From: Streptomyces sp. NRRL B-1347
GTDB taxonomy: Bacteria > Actinomycetota > Actinomycetes > Streptomycetales > Streptomycetaceae
Assembly (NCBI RefSeq): GCF_000720325.1
Contig: NZ_JOJM01000044.1
Coordinates: 1 to 64,000, forward strand
Reading direction: 5' to 3'
Length of the DNA stretch: 64,000 nt
Shown piece by piece: positions 13,501 through 21,957 of the stretch. The notes beneath the pieces are model-generated. The model had not been told where the DNA came from. It was given only the letters and a program-made list of their open reading frames with translations, and did not search any database. A program made the position numbers and the translations under genes. Every line of letters begins with the position of its first letter. Position 1 is the stretch's first letter.

Positions 13501-14444
13501 ACGAGCTGACCCGGGAGACGGACCTGGCGGAGTTCGTGATGTTCTCCTCCGTCGCCGGTGTGTTCGGCAGCCCGGGACAGGGCAACTACGCCGCCGCCAA
13601 CTCGTTCCTGGACGCGCTCGCCGCACACCGGCGCGGCCTCGGCCTCCCGGCGGTCTCACTGGCCTGGGGCCCGTGGGAGCAGGCCGGCGGCATGACCGGC
13701 ACCCTCAGCCAGGCGGACATGGTGCGCATGGCGCGCGAGGGCATGGCGGCCCTGTCCATGGCGGGCGGTCTGCGTCTGCTGGACGCCGGCGCCGTGAGCG
13801 AGGACGCCCTGCTCGTGCCGATGCGCCTTGAGACCTCCGCGCTCAGCGGCCAGACCGACATCCCCACCCTGCTGCGCGGCGTGGTCCGGGCGCGGAGCAA
13901 GGCGGCGGGCGGCGGCAAGGCGACCGCTCCCGAATCGGCCAAGGTACGGCTGGCCGGTCTGGCCGGAGCCGAACTCGAGCGGGCGCTGCTCGATCTGGTG
14001 CGCGGCAGCGCGGCGATGGTCCTCGGGCACAGCGGCGCCCAGTCCATCGAGCCCGACCGCTCCTTCCAGAACCTCGGCTTCGACTCGCTGGCGGGCGTGG
14101 AGTTCCGCAACCGGCTGAACTCGGCCACCGGGCTCCGCCTCCCCTCCACGCTGATCTTCGACAACCCCACGCCCGCGGTGCTCGCCGAGTATCTGCGCGG
14201 CCGGGTGGCGACGGACGGCCCGGCCGAGCCGGACGTCGATCCGGAAGAGGCCAGGATCCGCGCCCTGCTGACGTCGATCCCGCTGGAGCGGCTGCGCCGC
14301 GCGGGTCTGCTCGACACACTCACCGAGCTGGCGAGCGGCAAGGACCAGGCCGAGAAGGACACCGAGGAGAAGGAGACGGACTCCATCGACGCGATGGACG
14401 ACGACGACCTGATCGACATGATGCTCGGCGACCTCGACACCTGA
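7545..14444 (+). CDS. PKS loading/first module: ACP-KS-AT-DH-ER-KR-ACP
   Basis: This 2299-residue protein begins with a carrier domain (serine in GLDSL, residue 80) and has no N-terminal docking coil, as expected for a protein that receives a starter unit from a separate acyltransferase. A complete reducing module follows. KS cysteine is near 310. AT has GHSVGE and HAFH near 871, so malonyl. DH has [10 protein letters not shown] near 1072, ER has the nucleotide motif [10 protein letters not shown] near 1685, and KR has LDD near 1959 (B-type) and tyrosine in GNYAAAN near 2015. The ACP serine is in GFDSL near 2180. A charged C-terminal docking tail (2230-2299, rich in E and D) ends it. The first extension would therefore be fully reduced to CH2-CH2. 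The neighbouring ligase, acyltransferase and amine oxidase point to an arginine-derived starter. The GTG start has AGGAG four bases upstream; an ATG nine bases later is an alternative. Confidence 0.93.
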   Translation: MSTMLNGSSDSGDSIAQAGPGRDESTELPSLGSDFHELPDLEQRRVLFDLVRAHVAAALRSESPRTLDAGSSFLDLGLDSLAAVTLHRGLVAATGLTLEVTLAYDHPTPGELVDHLHRRIVPVATDEAAPARAVVGSDDPIAIVGMSCRFPGGINSPEDLWKVVSEGVDAITPFPTDRGWDLEALYSPDPDRPGTSYATEGGFIHDAPEFDAEFFGISPREALAMDPQQRLLLETSWEVFERAGIDVTELRGSRTAVFTGAEHHDYGPHLQSTKSGLEGYALTGIAGSVAAGRISYTFGFEGPAWTVDTACSSSLVSLHQAAHSLRQGECDLALATGVATMPTPGDFILFSRQRGLSSNGRCKAFGAEADGTSWAEGVGVLLVERLSDARRNGHEVLAIVRGSAVNQDGASNGLTAPNGRSQQRVIRQALANAELTADQIDVIEAHGTGTSLGDPIEAQALFATYGESRPEGDPVWLGSLKSNIGHTQAAAGVGAVIKMVMAMRHGILPKTLHVEVPTPHVDWSSGGVALLAEQRAWPETGRPRRAGISSFGMSGTNAHAIIEQAPPQEPAPTTDADADPDTASQPVSWLVSARSEEALRAQAARLREHVVRHPDARPVDVGWSSAVTRAALEHRGVVVASDREGLLRGLAALAEETDAPGLVLGRSTAQRVAFLFTGQGAQRLGMGRELHETYPLFADVFDEACDYLDVRLGASVLDVVFGPEDDDAAATGDELNQTMFTQAGLFAFEVALFRLLESWGVRPDFLMGHSVGEIAAAHVAGVLSLEDACALVAARGRLMQELPEGGAMVAVQATEQEVAESLEGREDQVSLAALNGPTSVVLSGDEDAVLELAAHWEAQGRKTKRLRVSHAFHSPRMDAMLEEFGQIAACLAYSTPAIPVISNVTGDVAGAELATPEYWVRHVREAVRFDDGMRRLADQGVTTCVELGPDAVLTAMGQDCLDAVGADAAFVPLARSGRAEAQTLAQAVATLYANGVGVDWDAVYSGRGAQRVALPTYAFQHKRYWLESGGAVTGDARSVGLGRVDHPLLGGLTELAEGDRTVLTGRLSLQTHPWLADHAVAGGVLFPGTGFVELGLLAGTETGAGRLGELTLETPLLLPEQGGVRVQLVVGPADASGVRPLGVYSRSDSDEPGEEWVRHAQGVLEADSGAAVTDSLLQWPVPGAEQVPMEGFYEGLAQVGYGYGPVFQGLESVWRLDGDVYAEVALPDSAAQEAGRFGLHPALLDAALHAMEMGDFGGESGRVTLPFSFTGVTLHAVGAGRVRVRLRPQGKDTVALLVTDATGAPVASVESLVVREVAAERFASGPRSTGGDGTLFRANWDVLATARGGDRTAAGVSTAVVGADRARVSELLAASGVEHAEYTGVDALVTALDEGAAVPDVVWAWCDAGPDVDDLADAAHKATHRALALVQSWLAEDRFDGSRLVVVTRDAVAAGPGEGVAGLANAAVWGLVRSAATENPGRLLLVDLDRHAESATAAAGVVTTAMAAGEREVAVRAGQGLVPRLARNASGRVLEAPVGTSAWKLGTTGGGTLDNLSLLPDPAAEAPLAPGYVRIAVRAAGLNFRDALIAIGMYPEDDATMGGEGAGVVLEVGPGVTDLAPGDRVMGMINASFGPIAIADRRQIVHMPRGWTFAQGASVPVVFLTAYIGLVELGKLRAGESILVHTATGGVGMAAVQLARHLGAEVYATASPGKWDTLRAMGFDEEHISSSRDLDFEPRFMEATGGRGMDMVLDSLAREFVDASLRLLPRGGRFLEMGKIDVRDPEVVAQDHPGVKYTAYDLVAADYDWVQRMLVELVELFDSGALHPIPVTAWDVRRAPDAVRYISQARHIGKNVFTMPRTLDPEGSVLVTGGTGGLGREVARHLVAERGVRNLVLVSRRGPDAEGAADLAAELTEAGASVTLAACDVADRASLEQVLSGIPADHPLTAVVHAAGVLDDGVIDTLSPKRIDAVFEPKVDAAWNLHELTRETDLAEFVMFSSVAGVFGSPGQGNYAAANSFLDALAAHRRGLGLPAVSLAWGPWEQAGGMTGTLSQADMVRMAREGMAALSMAGGLRLLDAGAVSEDALLVPMRLETSALSGQTDIPTLLRGVVRARSKAAGGGKATAPESAKVRLAGLAGAELERALLDLVRGSAAMVLGHSGAQSIEPDRSFQNLGFDSLAGVEFRNRLNSATGLRLPSTLIFDNPTPAVLAEYLRGRVATDGPAEPDVDPEEARIRALLTSIPLERLRRAGLLDTLTELASGKDQAEKDTEEKETDSIDAMDDDDLIDMMLGDLDT

Positions 14445-14448
14445 CGGC

Positions 14449-14486
14449 CCGCGAGTCCCCCCGGAGACCTCCGGGGGGACTCGCGG
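14449..14486 (+). terminator. Very strong hairpin after the loading PKS
   Basis: Two perfect 18-bp arms (beginning CCGCGAGTCC) almost touch, and lie 4 bp after the PKS stop codon. There is no T-run. It should end or strongly reduce transcription between the PKS genes and the starter-unit genes, or protect the upstream mRNA end. Confidence 0.75.
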
Positions 14487-14572
14487 TCCCGGCCCACGGC
14501 TCGCGGAGCGTCGGCGTCGTGGGTGGCTCCCCCCAAGAGACTTCAAGAAGAAGAAAGGCTCAGTGAAACCCG

Positions 14573-16009
14573 ATGACCGCAAAGGTCTTTGCGACGGAAG
14601 CGGTGCATGCGCTTCCCGAGTTCGAACAGAGGGCCCTGGCCATCGCCGAAGCCCTCCGTGAGCGCGGGGTCGGCGACGGCACCCGGGTCATGCTGAAGGC
14701 CAGCAACTCCGTCGGCTTCGTCGGGGTCCTCCTCGCCCTGATGCACACCGGCGCGTCGATCGTCATGGTCGACCACCAGGAGCGGGCGGAGGCCACCCAG
14801 CGCATCTGCGACCGGGCCGGGGTCAAGATCTGTGTGGTCGACGACGACACCCCGATGCCCAAGAGCGGCCCGGCCAGGGTCACCGTCTACGAGCTGCTCA
14901 TGGCGTCCATGGAGCAGACCCCCGCCGAGCGGCGGCTGTCCCTCGACACCTGGTGCGAGCTGCCCGACGGCCTGATCATGTGGTCCTCCGGATCCACCGG
15001 GGAGCCCAAGGGCATCGTCAAGACCGGGGCGAAGTTCCTGAAGAACCTGGAGCGCAACGCCCAGCAGGTGGGCCATCGCCCCGATGACGTCCTGCTGCCG
15101 CTGCTGCCCTTCTCCCACCAGTACGGGCTGTCCATGGTGCTCATCGCCTGGCTGGTCAAGTGCTCGCTGGTCATCGCGCCCTACCGGCGCCTCGACCGGG
15201 CGATGACCATGGCGGGCACCTGCGGGGCCACGGTGGTCGACGCCACCCCGGCCAGCTACCGCAGCATGCTCAACATGATCGGCAGCAAGCCCGCCCTGGC
15301 GGACGAGTTGTCCGGTGTCCGGATGTTCTGCAGCGGGGCGGCCCCGCTGGACCCCGGCCTGGTCGCCGACTACGTCGAGCGATTCGGACTGCCCCTGCTG
15401 GACAGCTACGGCAGCACCGAGGCCGGGAACGTGGCCTTCGCCACCGAGGACAACGCGGTCGCCTGCGGGCGGGCCGTCGAGGGCCTGAAGCTGCGGATCG
15501 TCGACGACGAGGGCGCCGTCCTCACCTCCGGCGAGGTCGGGGAGATCCAGATCCATTCGCCCGACCTGATGGAGGGCTATCTGGCGGAGGACGGCACGGT
15601 CACCCCCGTCGACCCGGCCAGGGCCGACTGGTACCCCACCGGCGACTTCGGCTATCTGGACGGCGGGGACAACCTCTTCGTCCTCGGCAGGAAGGCCGCG
15701 GCGCACCGCAACGGCCACACGCTCTACCCCGAGATCATCGAGCACAAGCTGGCCGCGGCCGGCTGCCTCGTCAAGATCGTCCCGGTCCCCGACGAACAGC
15801 GCGGCTGCCAGCTCTTCTTCTTCGTGGAGGACGAGCAGCAGCGCGAGCCGCGGCACTGGCGGGAGCCGATCACCTCCCTGCTGCCCGACTTCGAGCACCC
15901 CAACCGCATTCACGTCCTGGAGCGATTCCCCCTGAACCGAAACGGCAAGCCCGACAAACGAAAGCTCGAGCAGCTGGCTCTCGACCTGACGCCGCGAGCG
16001 AAGGCATGA
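14573..16009 (+). CDS. Acyl-CoA/AMP ligase for the starter unit (4-guanidinobutyrate:CoA ligase type)
   Basis: This is an ANL-superfamily adenylating enzyme of 478 residues. The phosphate loop is WSSGSTGEPKG near 143, the adenine motif YGSTE near 280, the ribose motif YPTGDFG near 351, and the catalytic lysine lies in NRNGKPDK near 461. Length is typical. It is translationally coupled to the acyltransferase by an ATGA overlap. The pair with a flavin amine oxidase is the arrangement known from polyketide loci primed by 4-guanidinobutyrate or 4-aminobutyrate. The inferred role is to make the CoA thioester of that acid, which the acyltransferase then moves to the loading ACP. The substrate is inferred from context. 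No amidinohydrolase is seen here, so guanidino and amino forms cannot be told apart. A ribosome site AAGAAAGG lies about 14 bp upstream of the ATG. Confidence 0.88.
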   Translation: MTAKVFATEAVHALPEFEQRALAIAEALRERGVGDGTRVMLKASNSVGFVGVLLALMHTGASIVMVDHQERAEATQRICDRAGVKICVVDDDTPMPKSGPARVTVYELLMASMEQTPAERRLSLDTWCELPDGLIMWSSGSTGEPKGIVKTGAKFLKNLERNAQQVGHRPDDVLLPLLPFSHQYGLSMVLIAWLVKCSLVIAPYRRLDRAMTMAGTCGATVVDATPASYRSMLNMIGSKPALADELSGVRMFCSGAAPLDPGLVADYVERFGLPLLDSYGSTEAGNVAFATEDNAVACGRAVEGLKLRIVDDEGAVLTSGEVGEIQIHSPDLMEGYLAEDGTVTPVDPARADWYPTGDFGYLDGGDNLFVLGRKAAAHRNGHTLYPEIIEHKLAAAGCLVKIVPVPDEQRGCQLFFFVEDEQQREPRHWREPITSLLPDFEHPNRIHVLERFPLNRNGKPDKRKLEQLALDLTPRAKA

Positions 16010-17037
16010 CAGAGCAGCAGGCCACCGAGCCACAGGCCACCGAGCCACAGGCCACAGAGCCGCGGACATCCGATCCGGAGACCAGCCGCACGGCGATGGT
16101 CTTCCCCGGGATGGGGCCCTTCCGCTTCACCGATGTGGGCGAGTTCCTGCTGACCAACCCCCATGCCCGGCGCCGGCTCGCGATCGCCGACGAGGTGGTG
16201 GGGTACTCCGTGTTCGACCGGTACCGCCAGTCGGACGCCGACGAGGAGGGGCAGTACACCGCGCACACCCAGATCGCCTTCCTGACCGTCTGCCTCTCCC
16301 TGGCCGACTGGGCGGAGGAGACGCTGGGAGAGCGGCCCGAGCTGTGCGCCGGACCGAGCTTCGGCCAGCGGGCCGCGGTGACCTACGCGGGGTCCCTGCC
16401 GTTCGAGGAGACCGTGCGGCTCACCGCCGAACTGGCGCGCTGCGAGGAGGAGTACTTCCGGCAGGAGCACCGTGACGCGGTCACGCACTGCGTGATCCAC
16501 ACCCCCGAGGAGCGGCTTCAGGAGGCGCTGGCCGAACTGGACGCCGAGGGGGAGTGGCACGACGTCTCCGGCTACATCGACCAGGGCTTCTACCTCGTGT
16601 CCCTGCGCGAGCCCGTGCTCGACCGGTTCAAGAAGCGGATCGGCGAGCTCGGGGGGTACAACATGTACACCATGTGGCCGCCCGTGCACGCCCCGGCGTT
16701 CGGCGCCCTGCGCCGCAAGGCGGAGGAGGTGCTCGGCACCTTCGAGGTGGCCGACCCCAAGCTGCCGGTCGTCGCCGACCAGAACGGCGAACTGCTGACC
16801 GGCGCGGACGGTGTGCGCACCATGCTGCTCGACACCTTCGACCACCCGATCCGCTGGCCGGACATGGTGGAAACGATGCGGGAGCAAGGCATCACCAAGG
16901 TCTGCATCGCGGGTCCGGACAATCTCTTCGGCCGGGTGAACCGTACTGTGGACAACTTCGAGGTAGTGGCCATCGACGCCCGCAAGGCGATGCGCCCGCG
17001 GGTCCGGCAGCGGAGCGCCCGCCGGGCGAGGCGGTGA
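16006..17037 (+). CDS. Discrete acyltransferase loading the starter onto the loading ACP
   Basis: This 343-residue protein is related to malonyl-CoA:ACP transacylases. The nucleophile elbow is GPSFGQ near 121 in place of GHSLGE. The region that carries HAFH in extender ATs reads VHAPAF near 227, so the substrate is not an ordinary malonyl unit. Its start overlaps the ligase stop (ATGA), so the two are probably made in step. By analogy to starter acyltransferases in guanidinobutyryl-primed polyketide loci it would transfer the starter from CoA to the N-terminal ACP of the loading protein; that partner is inferred. The first 20 residues hold a low-complexity run of three ATEPQ-like units, encoded by three 15-bp direct repeats at 16018-16062. 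The C-terminus is very arginine-rich. Confidence 0.85.
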   Translation: MTEQQATEPQATEPQATEPRTSDPETSRTAMVFPGMGPFRFTDVGEFLLTNPHARRRLAIADEVVGYSVFDRYRQSDADEEGQYTAHTQIAFLTVCLSLADWAEETLGERPELCAGPSFGQRAAVTYAGSLPFEETVRLTAELARCEEEYFRQEHRDAVTHCVIHTPEERLQEALAELDAEGEWHDVSGYIDQGFYLVSLREPVLDRFKKRIGELGGYNMYTMWPPVHAPAFGALRRKAEEVLGTFEVADPKLPVVADQNGELLTGADGVRTMLLDTFDHPIRWPDMVETMREQGITKVCIAGPDNLFGRVNRTVDNFEVVAIDARKAMRPRVRQRSARRARR

Positions 17038-17391
17038 TGGTGGGCGCTGCCCCCGGGCAGCGCTCACCACGTCAATCAGCGCGGTGACCCCGGAACCGGA
17101 CACACCCAGAGCTGCTTCGCGGTCAACGCCACGAAGGGCAGGGCGATACCGACCCATCGAAGTGCGTCTTCCCGCGTGCCGCGCGAAATGACGACGCGTC
17201 AACAGCCATTCCCACCTGATGCCACTTACCCGTGCGGGTGCAGGGCGGGCAGGTGGGCCATGGCTGTGGTCCGGGCTGGTCGGTGCTGGGCGGCCGTGAC
17301 CAGCAATTCCCTAGAGTCCTCTGTCCTCGCTGGTCCGTGTCCCGCACGGCGTGCTGGGCTAGAGGCCGCCCACCCACCACAGGGAGAAACC
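17038..17391. other. Intergenic region ahead of the amine oxidase
   Basis: About 350 bp carries no convincing gene. It is the likely promoter region for the amine oxidase, since the preceding acyltransferase ends here and the region carries the AATTCCCTAG element. I cannot point to a clear -35/-10 pair. Confidence 0.5.
17305..17314 (+). promoter_or_regulatory. Candidate PAS-LuxR (PimM-type) operator half-site
   Basis: The sequence AATTCCCTAG equals the right half of the palindromic operator I recall for the PimM family (CTVGGGAWWTCCCBAG). The left half is poor (2 of 6). A PAS-LuxR regulator of that family is encoded at 22865-23548, and the site lies about 170 bp upstream of the amine oxidase. 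It is a match to half a consensus only. Confidence 0.35.
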
Positions 17392-17475
17392 ATGTGTGAT
17401 GCGCGAGGTCCGGGTTCGATACCACGGGGAAGGGCCGGTCGGCCCGCAGCGGGTCCCGGCGCGACGAGGGGATAG
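17392..17475 (+). CDS. Possible leader ORF, 27 codons, arginine-containing
   Basis: A short ORF starts with ATG preceded by AGGGAG seven bases upstream and ends with TAG eight bases before the ATG of the amine oxidase. The peptide (starting MCDARGPGSIP) has five arginines and eight glycines and matches nothing I know. The ribosome site and tight spacing suggest it may be translated and coupled to the oxidase. Because the oxidase probably consumes arginine, an attenuation role is conceivable but unproven. Short open frames with Arg and Gly are common in such GC-rich DNA. Confidence 0.35.
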   Translation: MCDARGPGSIPRGRAGRPAAGPGATRG

Positions 17476-17482
17476 GTCCAAC

Positions 17483-19162
17483 ATGCTCCCCACTGCCCTC
17501 CACGGGAGTGGCCCGTCGAACTCTCGAATCACCATGCTCTGCCCCGACTTTCCCTTCGCCTACGACGACTGGCTGCGCCACCCGGCGGGCCTGGGCGGCG
17601 TCCCGGCCGACGCTGTGGGAACCGAGGTCGCGATCGTCGGCGGCGGGATGGCCGGGCTGGTCGCCGCGTACGAACTGATGCGGATGGGACTGCGTCCGGT
17701 TCTCCACGAGGCGGGACGCCTGGGCGGCCGGATGCGCTCCGCCGGCTTCGACGGGTTCCCGGACGAGGTGGCCGAGCTGGGAGCCATGCGGTTCCCGCTC
17801 TCGGCCGCCTCGCTGTTCCACTACGTTCGCATGCTGGGCCTGCGCACCACGCCGTTCCCCAACCCGCTCGGCCCGTCCACCCCCATGACGGTGTTGGACA
17901 TCGGCGGCGTCAGCCACTGGGCCCGGACCGAGGCCGATCTGCCGCCCGTCTACCGGGAGGTCGCCGACGCCTGGGACAAGACGTTGCGCGAGCGGGCCGA
18001 CGTATGGGTCATGCAGGAGGCGATCCGCACCCGGGACACGGCCACGATCAAGGCGCTGTGGAACCGCCTCGTGCCGCAGCTGGACGACCAGTCCTTCTAC
18101 GGCTTCCTCAGTTCCACGCCCGCCTTCGCCTCCTTCCGGCTCCGTGAGCTCTTCGGGCAGGTCGGCTTCGGCACCGGCGGCTGGGACACCGACTTCCCCA
18201 ACTCGATGCTGGAGATCCTCCGCGTCGTCTACACCGAGGCCGACGTCGACCAGCAGTCCATCGAGGGAGGCTGCGAACAGGTACCGCTGGGCCTGTGGCG
18301 GCACGCTCCCGAGGGCCTCGCGCACTGGCCGGCCGGTACGTCGCTCGCCACGCTCCACGACGACCGGCCCCGGCCCGCCGTCACCGCGCTGCGTCGCGCG
18401 GGGGAGCGTATCGAGGTCACCGACGCCGACGGCCGGACGCGCGACTACCGGGCGGTGGTCTTCACCGGGCAGCACCGCCTGCTGAACAGCCGGGTCGCCT
18501 GCGACGACGCGCTGCTGCCCGGGCCGGTCCGGTCGGCGATCGAGCGCACCCACTACATGAGTTCCTCCAAACTGTTCGCGCTCACCGACCGGCCGTTCTG
18601 GCTGGACGTCGACGCCGCGACCGGGCGGGACGTGATGGGGATGACGCTCACCGACAGGCTGCCGCGTTCGGTGTACCTCAACGACTGGGGGCCCGGCCGA
18701 CCCGGAGTGATGTGTCTGTCCTACACCTGGAACGACGACTCGCAGCGGGTCGCCGCGTTGTCCGCCGAGGAGCGGTTGGAGGTCGTCCTGCGCTCGCTCG
18801 GCGAAATCTATCCGGGCGTGGACATCCGGTCACACATCATCGCGCCGCCGGTGGCCGTCACCTGGGAGAACGAACCCTGGTTCACCGGAGCCTTCAAGGC
18901 CAACCTGCCGGGCCACTATCGCTACCAGCGCCGCCTGTTCACCCACTTCATGCAGGACGCGCTGCCTGAGCACCAGCGAGGATTCTTCCTGGCCGGCGAC
19001 GACGTCTCCTGGACCGGCGGCTTCGCGGAGGGCGCGGTCACCACGGCCTTGAACGCCGTGTGGGGTGTCGTACGTCATCTCGGCGGCGACTGCCACCCGG
19101 CCAACCCCGGGCCGGGGGATGTGTTCGCCGAGCTCGCGCCCCTGGAGCTCGACGAGTTCTGA
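17483..19162 (+). CDS. Flavin amine oxidase / arginine 2-monooxygenase type
   Basis: This flavoprotein has about 559 residues. The FAD dinucleotide fold is VAIVGGGMAGLVAAYEL near residue 50, followed by GGRMRS. The C-terminal flavin motif is FLAGDDVSWTGGFAEGAV near 507. It resembles tryptophan 2-monooxygenase-like enzymes that oxidatively decarboxylate an amino acid to an amide. In guanidinobutyryl-primed polyketide loci the homologue turns arginine into 4-guanidinobutanamide, the first step of starter formation, and that is the inferred job here. I chose the ATG at 17483 because GAGGGGATAGG lies just upstream. The longer frame from 17396 adds a nonconserved-looking arginine-rich stretch, and an ATG at 17534 is another option. 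It is convergent with the PPTase and separated from it by a strong terminator. Confidence 0.85.
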   Translation: MLPTALHGSGPSNSRITMLCPDFPFAYDDWLRHPAGLGGVPADAVGTEVAIVGGGMAGLVAAYELMRMGLRPVLHEAGRLGGRMRSAGFDGFPDEVAELGAMRFPLSAASLFHYVRMLGLRTTPFPNPLGPSTPMTVLDIGGVSHWARTEADLPPVYREVADAWDKTLRERADVWVMQEAIRTRDTATIKALWNRLVPQLDDQSFYGFLSSTPAFASFRLRELFGQVGFGTGGWDTDFPNSMLEILRVVYTEADVDQQSIEGGCEQVPLGLWRHAPEGLAHWPAGTSLATLHDDRPRPAVTALRRAGERIEVTDADGRTRDYRAVVFTGQHRLLNSRVACDDALLPGPVRSAIERTHYMSSSKLFALTDRPFWLDVDAATGRDVMGMTLTDRLPRSVYLNDWGPGRPGVMCLSYTWNDDSQRVAALSAEERLEVVLRSLGEIYPGVDIRSHIIAPPVAVTWENEPWFTGAFKANLPGHYRYQRRLFTHFMQDALPEHQRGFFLAGDDVSWTGGFAEGAVTTALNAVWGVVRHLGGDCHPANPGPGDVFAELAPLELDEF

Positions 19163-19178
19163 CCCGGGGACACCACGA

Positions 19179-19219
19179 AGAAGCGGTCCCGTGTGCACCC
19201 GGCACACGGGACCGCTTCT
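19179..19219. terminator. Hairpin terminator after the amine oxidase
   Basis: Perfect 18-bp arms (AGAAGCGGTCCCGTGTGC and its complement) flank a 5-base loop, 16 bp after the oxidase stop. It lies in the convergent gap with the PPTase. The following ~240 bp hold no gene I can support. Confidence 0.8.
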
Positions 19220-19456
19220 CCGTGGCAGATCCGCCGTACGCCCTGTCCCTCGGCCGTCGTCACCGGTGAGCCGGACGTCCTGGACGTGGGTACGGCGGCG
19301 GCCGTCCGGCCAGTCGAGGAACTGGAGGGCGGACACGGCCCCGCCGCCCGTGGTCGCGGCGGAGACCGTGATGGGGGACGGGGGTGGCTCTGGAGCTGCG
19401 GGACATGCCGGCATCAGCTGCCCCGTCTGTGTCTCGGCCGGTGTCTCGGCCCGTTC

Positions 19457-20182
19457 TCAGGCGGGCCGCTCGGTGCCGGAGCCGACCGCGGGGAGCGTCA
19501 GGGCGGTGAGCACCATGCCCTCGCCCACCAGCCACCGGCCCGTCAGGTCCACGGCCCCGCCGTCGGCCGCCCGTATGAGCTCGGGCGGCAGGGGCACCAG
19601 CAGCCGGACCGAGAACGTGCCGTGCTCCATGCCCGCCGCTCCTGGCTCGCGGGCGAAGCGCAGCCGGGCGTCCTCGAAGCCGAGCGGTTTGAGGGTGAGG
19701 GGGAACCACACCTTGTAGACCGCCTCCTTGGCGCTGAACAGCAAGCGGTCCCAGGGGATGTGGGGCGCCGCGCTCGTCAGCCGGGCTAGGTCGGCCCGTT
19801 CCTCGGGCAGCGACACCGCGTCGAGGACGCCTTCCGGCAAGGGACCGGCCGGTTCGGCGTCGATGCCGAGCCCCGCCAGATCGCGATCGTGGGCGACCGC
19901 GGCCACCCGGTACCCGGCGCAGTGGGAGATCGCGCCGACCACCCCGGCGGGCCAGCAGGGCGCACCCGACGGGCCCGGCAACAGCGGGGCCGCCGTACAG
20001 CCGAGCGCCGCCAGCGACAGGCGGGCGCAGCGGCGGCCGGTGGCGAACTCCCGTCGCCGCTTGGCCACCGCCCGTGCCACCGTCGCGGCCTCCTCCGGGA
20101 ACAGCGGCGGAGCCGACAACTCGCCGCGCACCTCGGTCACTTCGACATGGTCCGGCAGCAGCCGGCGCATCAGCGGCGTCAT
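19457..20182 (-). CDS. Sfp-type 4'-phosphopantetheinyl transferase
   Basis: This 241-residue enzyme activates carrier proteins by adding the phosphopantetheine arm. The Mg/CoA-binding motif GIDAEPAG sits near 112 and the second motif FSAKEAVYK near 155, both diagnostic for the Sfp group. It probably activates the ACPs of this locus. The start is the ATG at 20182, which overlaps the stop of the upstream phosphoesterase remnant by ATGA; the frame is open much further upstream, but that part is the other gene read out of frame. The coupling to a truncated gene means translation may still enter through that remnant. Confidence 0.93.
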   Translation of the reverse strand: MTPLMRRLLPDHVEVTEVRGELSAPPLFPEEAATVARAVAKRRREFATGRRCARLSLAALGCTAAPLLPGPSGAPCWPAGVVGAISHCAGYRVAAVAHDRDLAGLGIDAEPAGPLPEGVLDAVSLPEERADLARLTSAAPHIPWDRLLFSAKEAVYKVWFPLTLKPLGFEDARLRFAREPGAAGMEHGTFSVRLLVPLPPELIRAADGGAVDLTGRWLVGEGMVLTALTLPAVGSGTERPA

Positions 20183-20619
20183 CGGGCACCTCGCTGGGAC
20201 AGGGCACCCCGGCGGGGCAGGGGCTCGCGCAGCAGCGGATCGGGTCGGCCGCGGGCCTGCCACTCGCGCGGGTGGCCCGGAGACACCTCGCGGTGCGGCA
20301 CTCCGTCGTGCCAGATGGTGCGGGGGATGTGGAGATGGCCGTAGACCACGGTGGCTGCCCGGTAACGGCGGCGCCAGTGCAGTCGCAGCGCCCACTCGAC
20401 ATCCACGGTCAACTCCCCGATGTCACCCGCGTCCCCGACGTCACCCGCGACGATCGGCCAGTCGGAGAGGTCGGAGAGGTCGGAGGGGTACAGATCCTTA
20501 ACGACCGCCCGGTTCTGCTCGTAGGCGACGTGCAGGTCGCTGACCGCGAAGAGCCGTCTGCCCGTGGGGCCGCGTACTGCTTCGCCGTTGGAGGTCCGCG
20601 GATTCGTGGTGCTGGGCAT
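20179..20619 (-). pseudogene. Calcineurin-like metallophosphoesterase with its middle deleted
   Basis: Only 146 codons remain of a family that is usually about 280 residues. The N-terminal metal motif SDLH near 28, IVAGDVGD near 55 and EWALRL near 75 are present. The sequence then jumps directly to RRRYRAATVVYGHLH, which belongs to the C-terminal metal site of the family. The central part with GNHE and the other metal-binding histidines is missing, in frame. Short duplications flank the gap: SDLSD, and GDVGDAGD. Such phosphoesterases often neighbour PPTases in Streptomyces. The gene is probably dead as an enzyme but keeps its ATGA link to the PPTase. Confidence 0.75.
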
Positions 20620-20700
20620 GCCGAACTCCTCGCTGCGGGTCCGGCGCCTCGATTCGCGTCCGGCGCTCAGATTTATGCCATCGGCCCACCCGTTCCTTCA

Positions 20701-20778
20701 ACGCGTGACCGGCGTGCCGGGCCAAGGACGAGGGATTCGCCCAGACTCCCCGACGCGTGACCCCCCTGGACTCACGCG
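20701..20778. promoter_or_regulatory. Repeats in the divergent promoter region of phosphoesterase/PPTase and TEII
   Basis: The 10-mer ACGCGTGACC occurs at 20701-20710 and again at 20753-20762. The second copy is part of an inverted repeat CGCGTGA (20754-20760) / TCACGCG (20772-20778). This is a plausible operator in the 248-bp gap between the minus-strand pair and the plus-strand thioesterase. No binding protein is known. Confidence 0.4.
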
Positions 20779-20867
20779 CCCCCGATAGTGGTGTGGTGTC
20801 CACCTGAACAGGCAATGCTCCACGGTCGATACACAGAAGCAAAGAGAGAAAAGGGAATGGAAGCAGC

Positions 20868-21641
20868 GTGAGTGTGAGCCCCCAAGACGACGGCCAGTGG
20901 TGCCGCCGGTTCCAACCGGTGTCCCCCGCCGCCCACCGCCTGATCTGCTTCCCGCACGCGGGGGGCTCGGCCAGCTACTACGTGCCCGTCGCCAACGCCC
21001 TCGCCCCGCACGTCGACGTCGTCGCGCTGCAGTACCCGGGCCGCCAGGACCGGCGCAAGGAACCGCTGATCGACGACATCGGCACACTCGCGGACCGCGT
21101 GCACGAGGCGCTGCGCGGCGAGGCCGACCGTCCGCTCACCTTCTTCGGCCACAGCATGGGCGCGCTCGTCGCCTTCGAGGTCGCTCGAAGGTTCGAGCGG
21201 GACGGCCGCACGGCCCCCGTACGGCTCTTCGTCTCCGGCCGGCGGGCCCCCTCCCGCCACCGCGAGGAGAACGTCCACCTACGCGACGACGACGGGGTCA
21301 TCGCCGAGGTCAAGGCCCTGAGCGGCACCGACGACCGGGTGCTCGGCGACGACGAACTCCTACGCATGATCCTGCCCGCGCTGCGCGGGGACTACCGGGC
21401 AGTGGAGACGTACCGCTGCCCGCCCGGCGTCACGGTGGACATCCCGGTCACCGCCCTGGTCGGCGACAGCGACGCCAAGACGACGATCGACGAGGCCCGC
21501 GACTGGGATCGGCACACCACGGCCGACTTCGACCTGCGGATCTTCCCCGGCGGGCACTTCTACCTCAACGAACGCGCCGCTGACGTGCTGAGCGTCCTCG
21601 ACGAGCACTTCGCGGCGCTGAGCGTCCCCGACGGGGTCTGA
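20868..21641 (+). CDS. Type II (editing) thioesterase
   Basis: This alpha/beta-hydrolase has 257 residues. The RifR/GrsT-like N-terminal motif is LICFPHAGGSASYY near 25, the nucleophile GHSMGALVAFE near 93, the acid in GDSDAKT near 203, and the histidine in GGHFYL near 230. Enzymes of this type remove wrong or stalled acyl groups from carrier domains of modular synthases. It lies at the edge of the PKS locus and presumably serves it. The GTG start at 20868 is preceded by AAAGGGA about 10 bp upstream; a second in-frame GTG two codons later is possible. A second protein of this family lies in the NRPS locus at 61700. Confidence 0.92.
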   Translation: MSVSPQDDGQWCRRFQPVSPAAHRLICFPHAGGSASYYVPVANALAPHVDVVALQYPGRQDRRKEPLIDDIGTLADRVHEALRGEADRPLTFFGHSMGALVAFEVARRFERDGRTAPVRLFVSGRRAPSRHREENVHLRDDDGVIAEVKALSGTDDRVLGDDELLRMILPALRGDYRAVETYRCPPGVTVDIPVTALVGDSDAKTTIDEARDWDRHTTADFDLRIFPGGHFYLNERAADVLSVLDEHFAALSVPDGV

Positions 21642-21699
21642 GCCGGGGCCGGAGCCGTAGTCGGAATGGCACCGGCCGGGCCTCCGGCCTTCCTCTGTC

Positions 21700-21903
21700 G
21701 AACAGGCCCGCGTCCTTGAGCACGGCGGCGAGCCCCGGGCGGCCGGAGGTCGACATCGTTCGATAACAGCTCGTCAGATGTCGCTCCACCGCCCGCCCGT
21801 TGACGCCGAGGGTGTCGGCCATGACCGGCCTGCGAAGCCGGTCCGGCACCGGGGCGGCCAGTTCCGGCTGCCGGGTCGCGGCCGCCGAGTGCAGCAAGGT
21901 CAC
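21700..21903 (-). pseudogene. LuxR-type helix-turn-helix fragment
   Basis: A 68-codon stretch reads LGVNGRAVERHLTSCYR followed by SGRPGLAAVL, which matches the recognition helix and tail of LuxR-family regulators. There is no intact N-terminal part. It continues out of frame into the ketosynthase fragment upstream, so it is a remnant. Confidence 0.5.
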
Positions 21904-21957
21904 CAGCAGCTCCCGCTCGTCCCTGCGCGCGGTATCCGACCGAGGGGTCGGGCCGAC

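Noticed and set aside
8661..13628. 1655-codon minus-strand open frame inside the loading PKS
   Set aside because: Same reasoning: antisense to a certain gene, with no recognisable domain.
17396..17482. Longer N-terminus for the amine oxidase
   Set aside because: The extra residues look unlike the family, and a good ribosome site lies just before ATG 17483.
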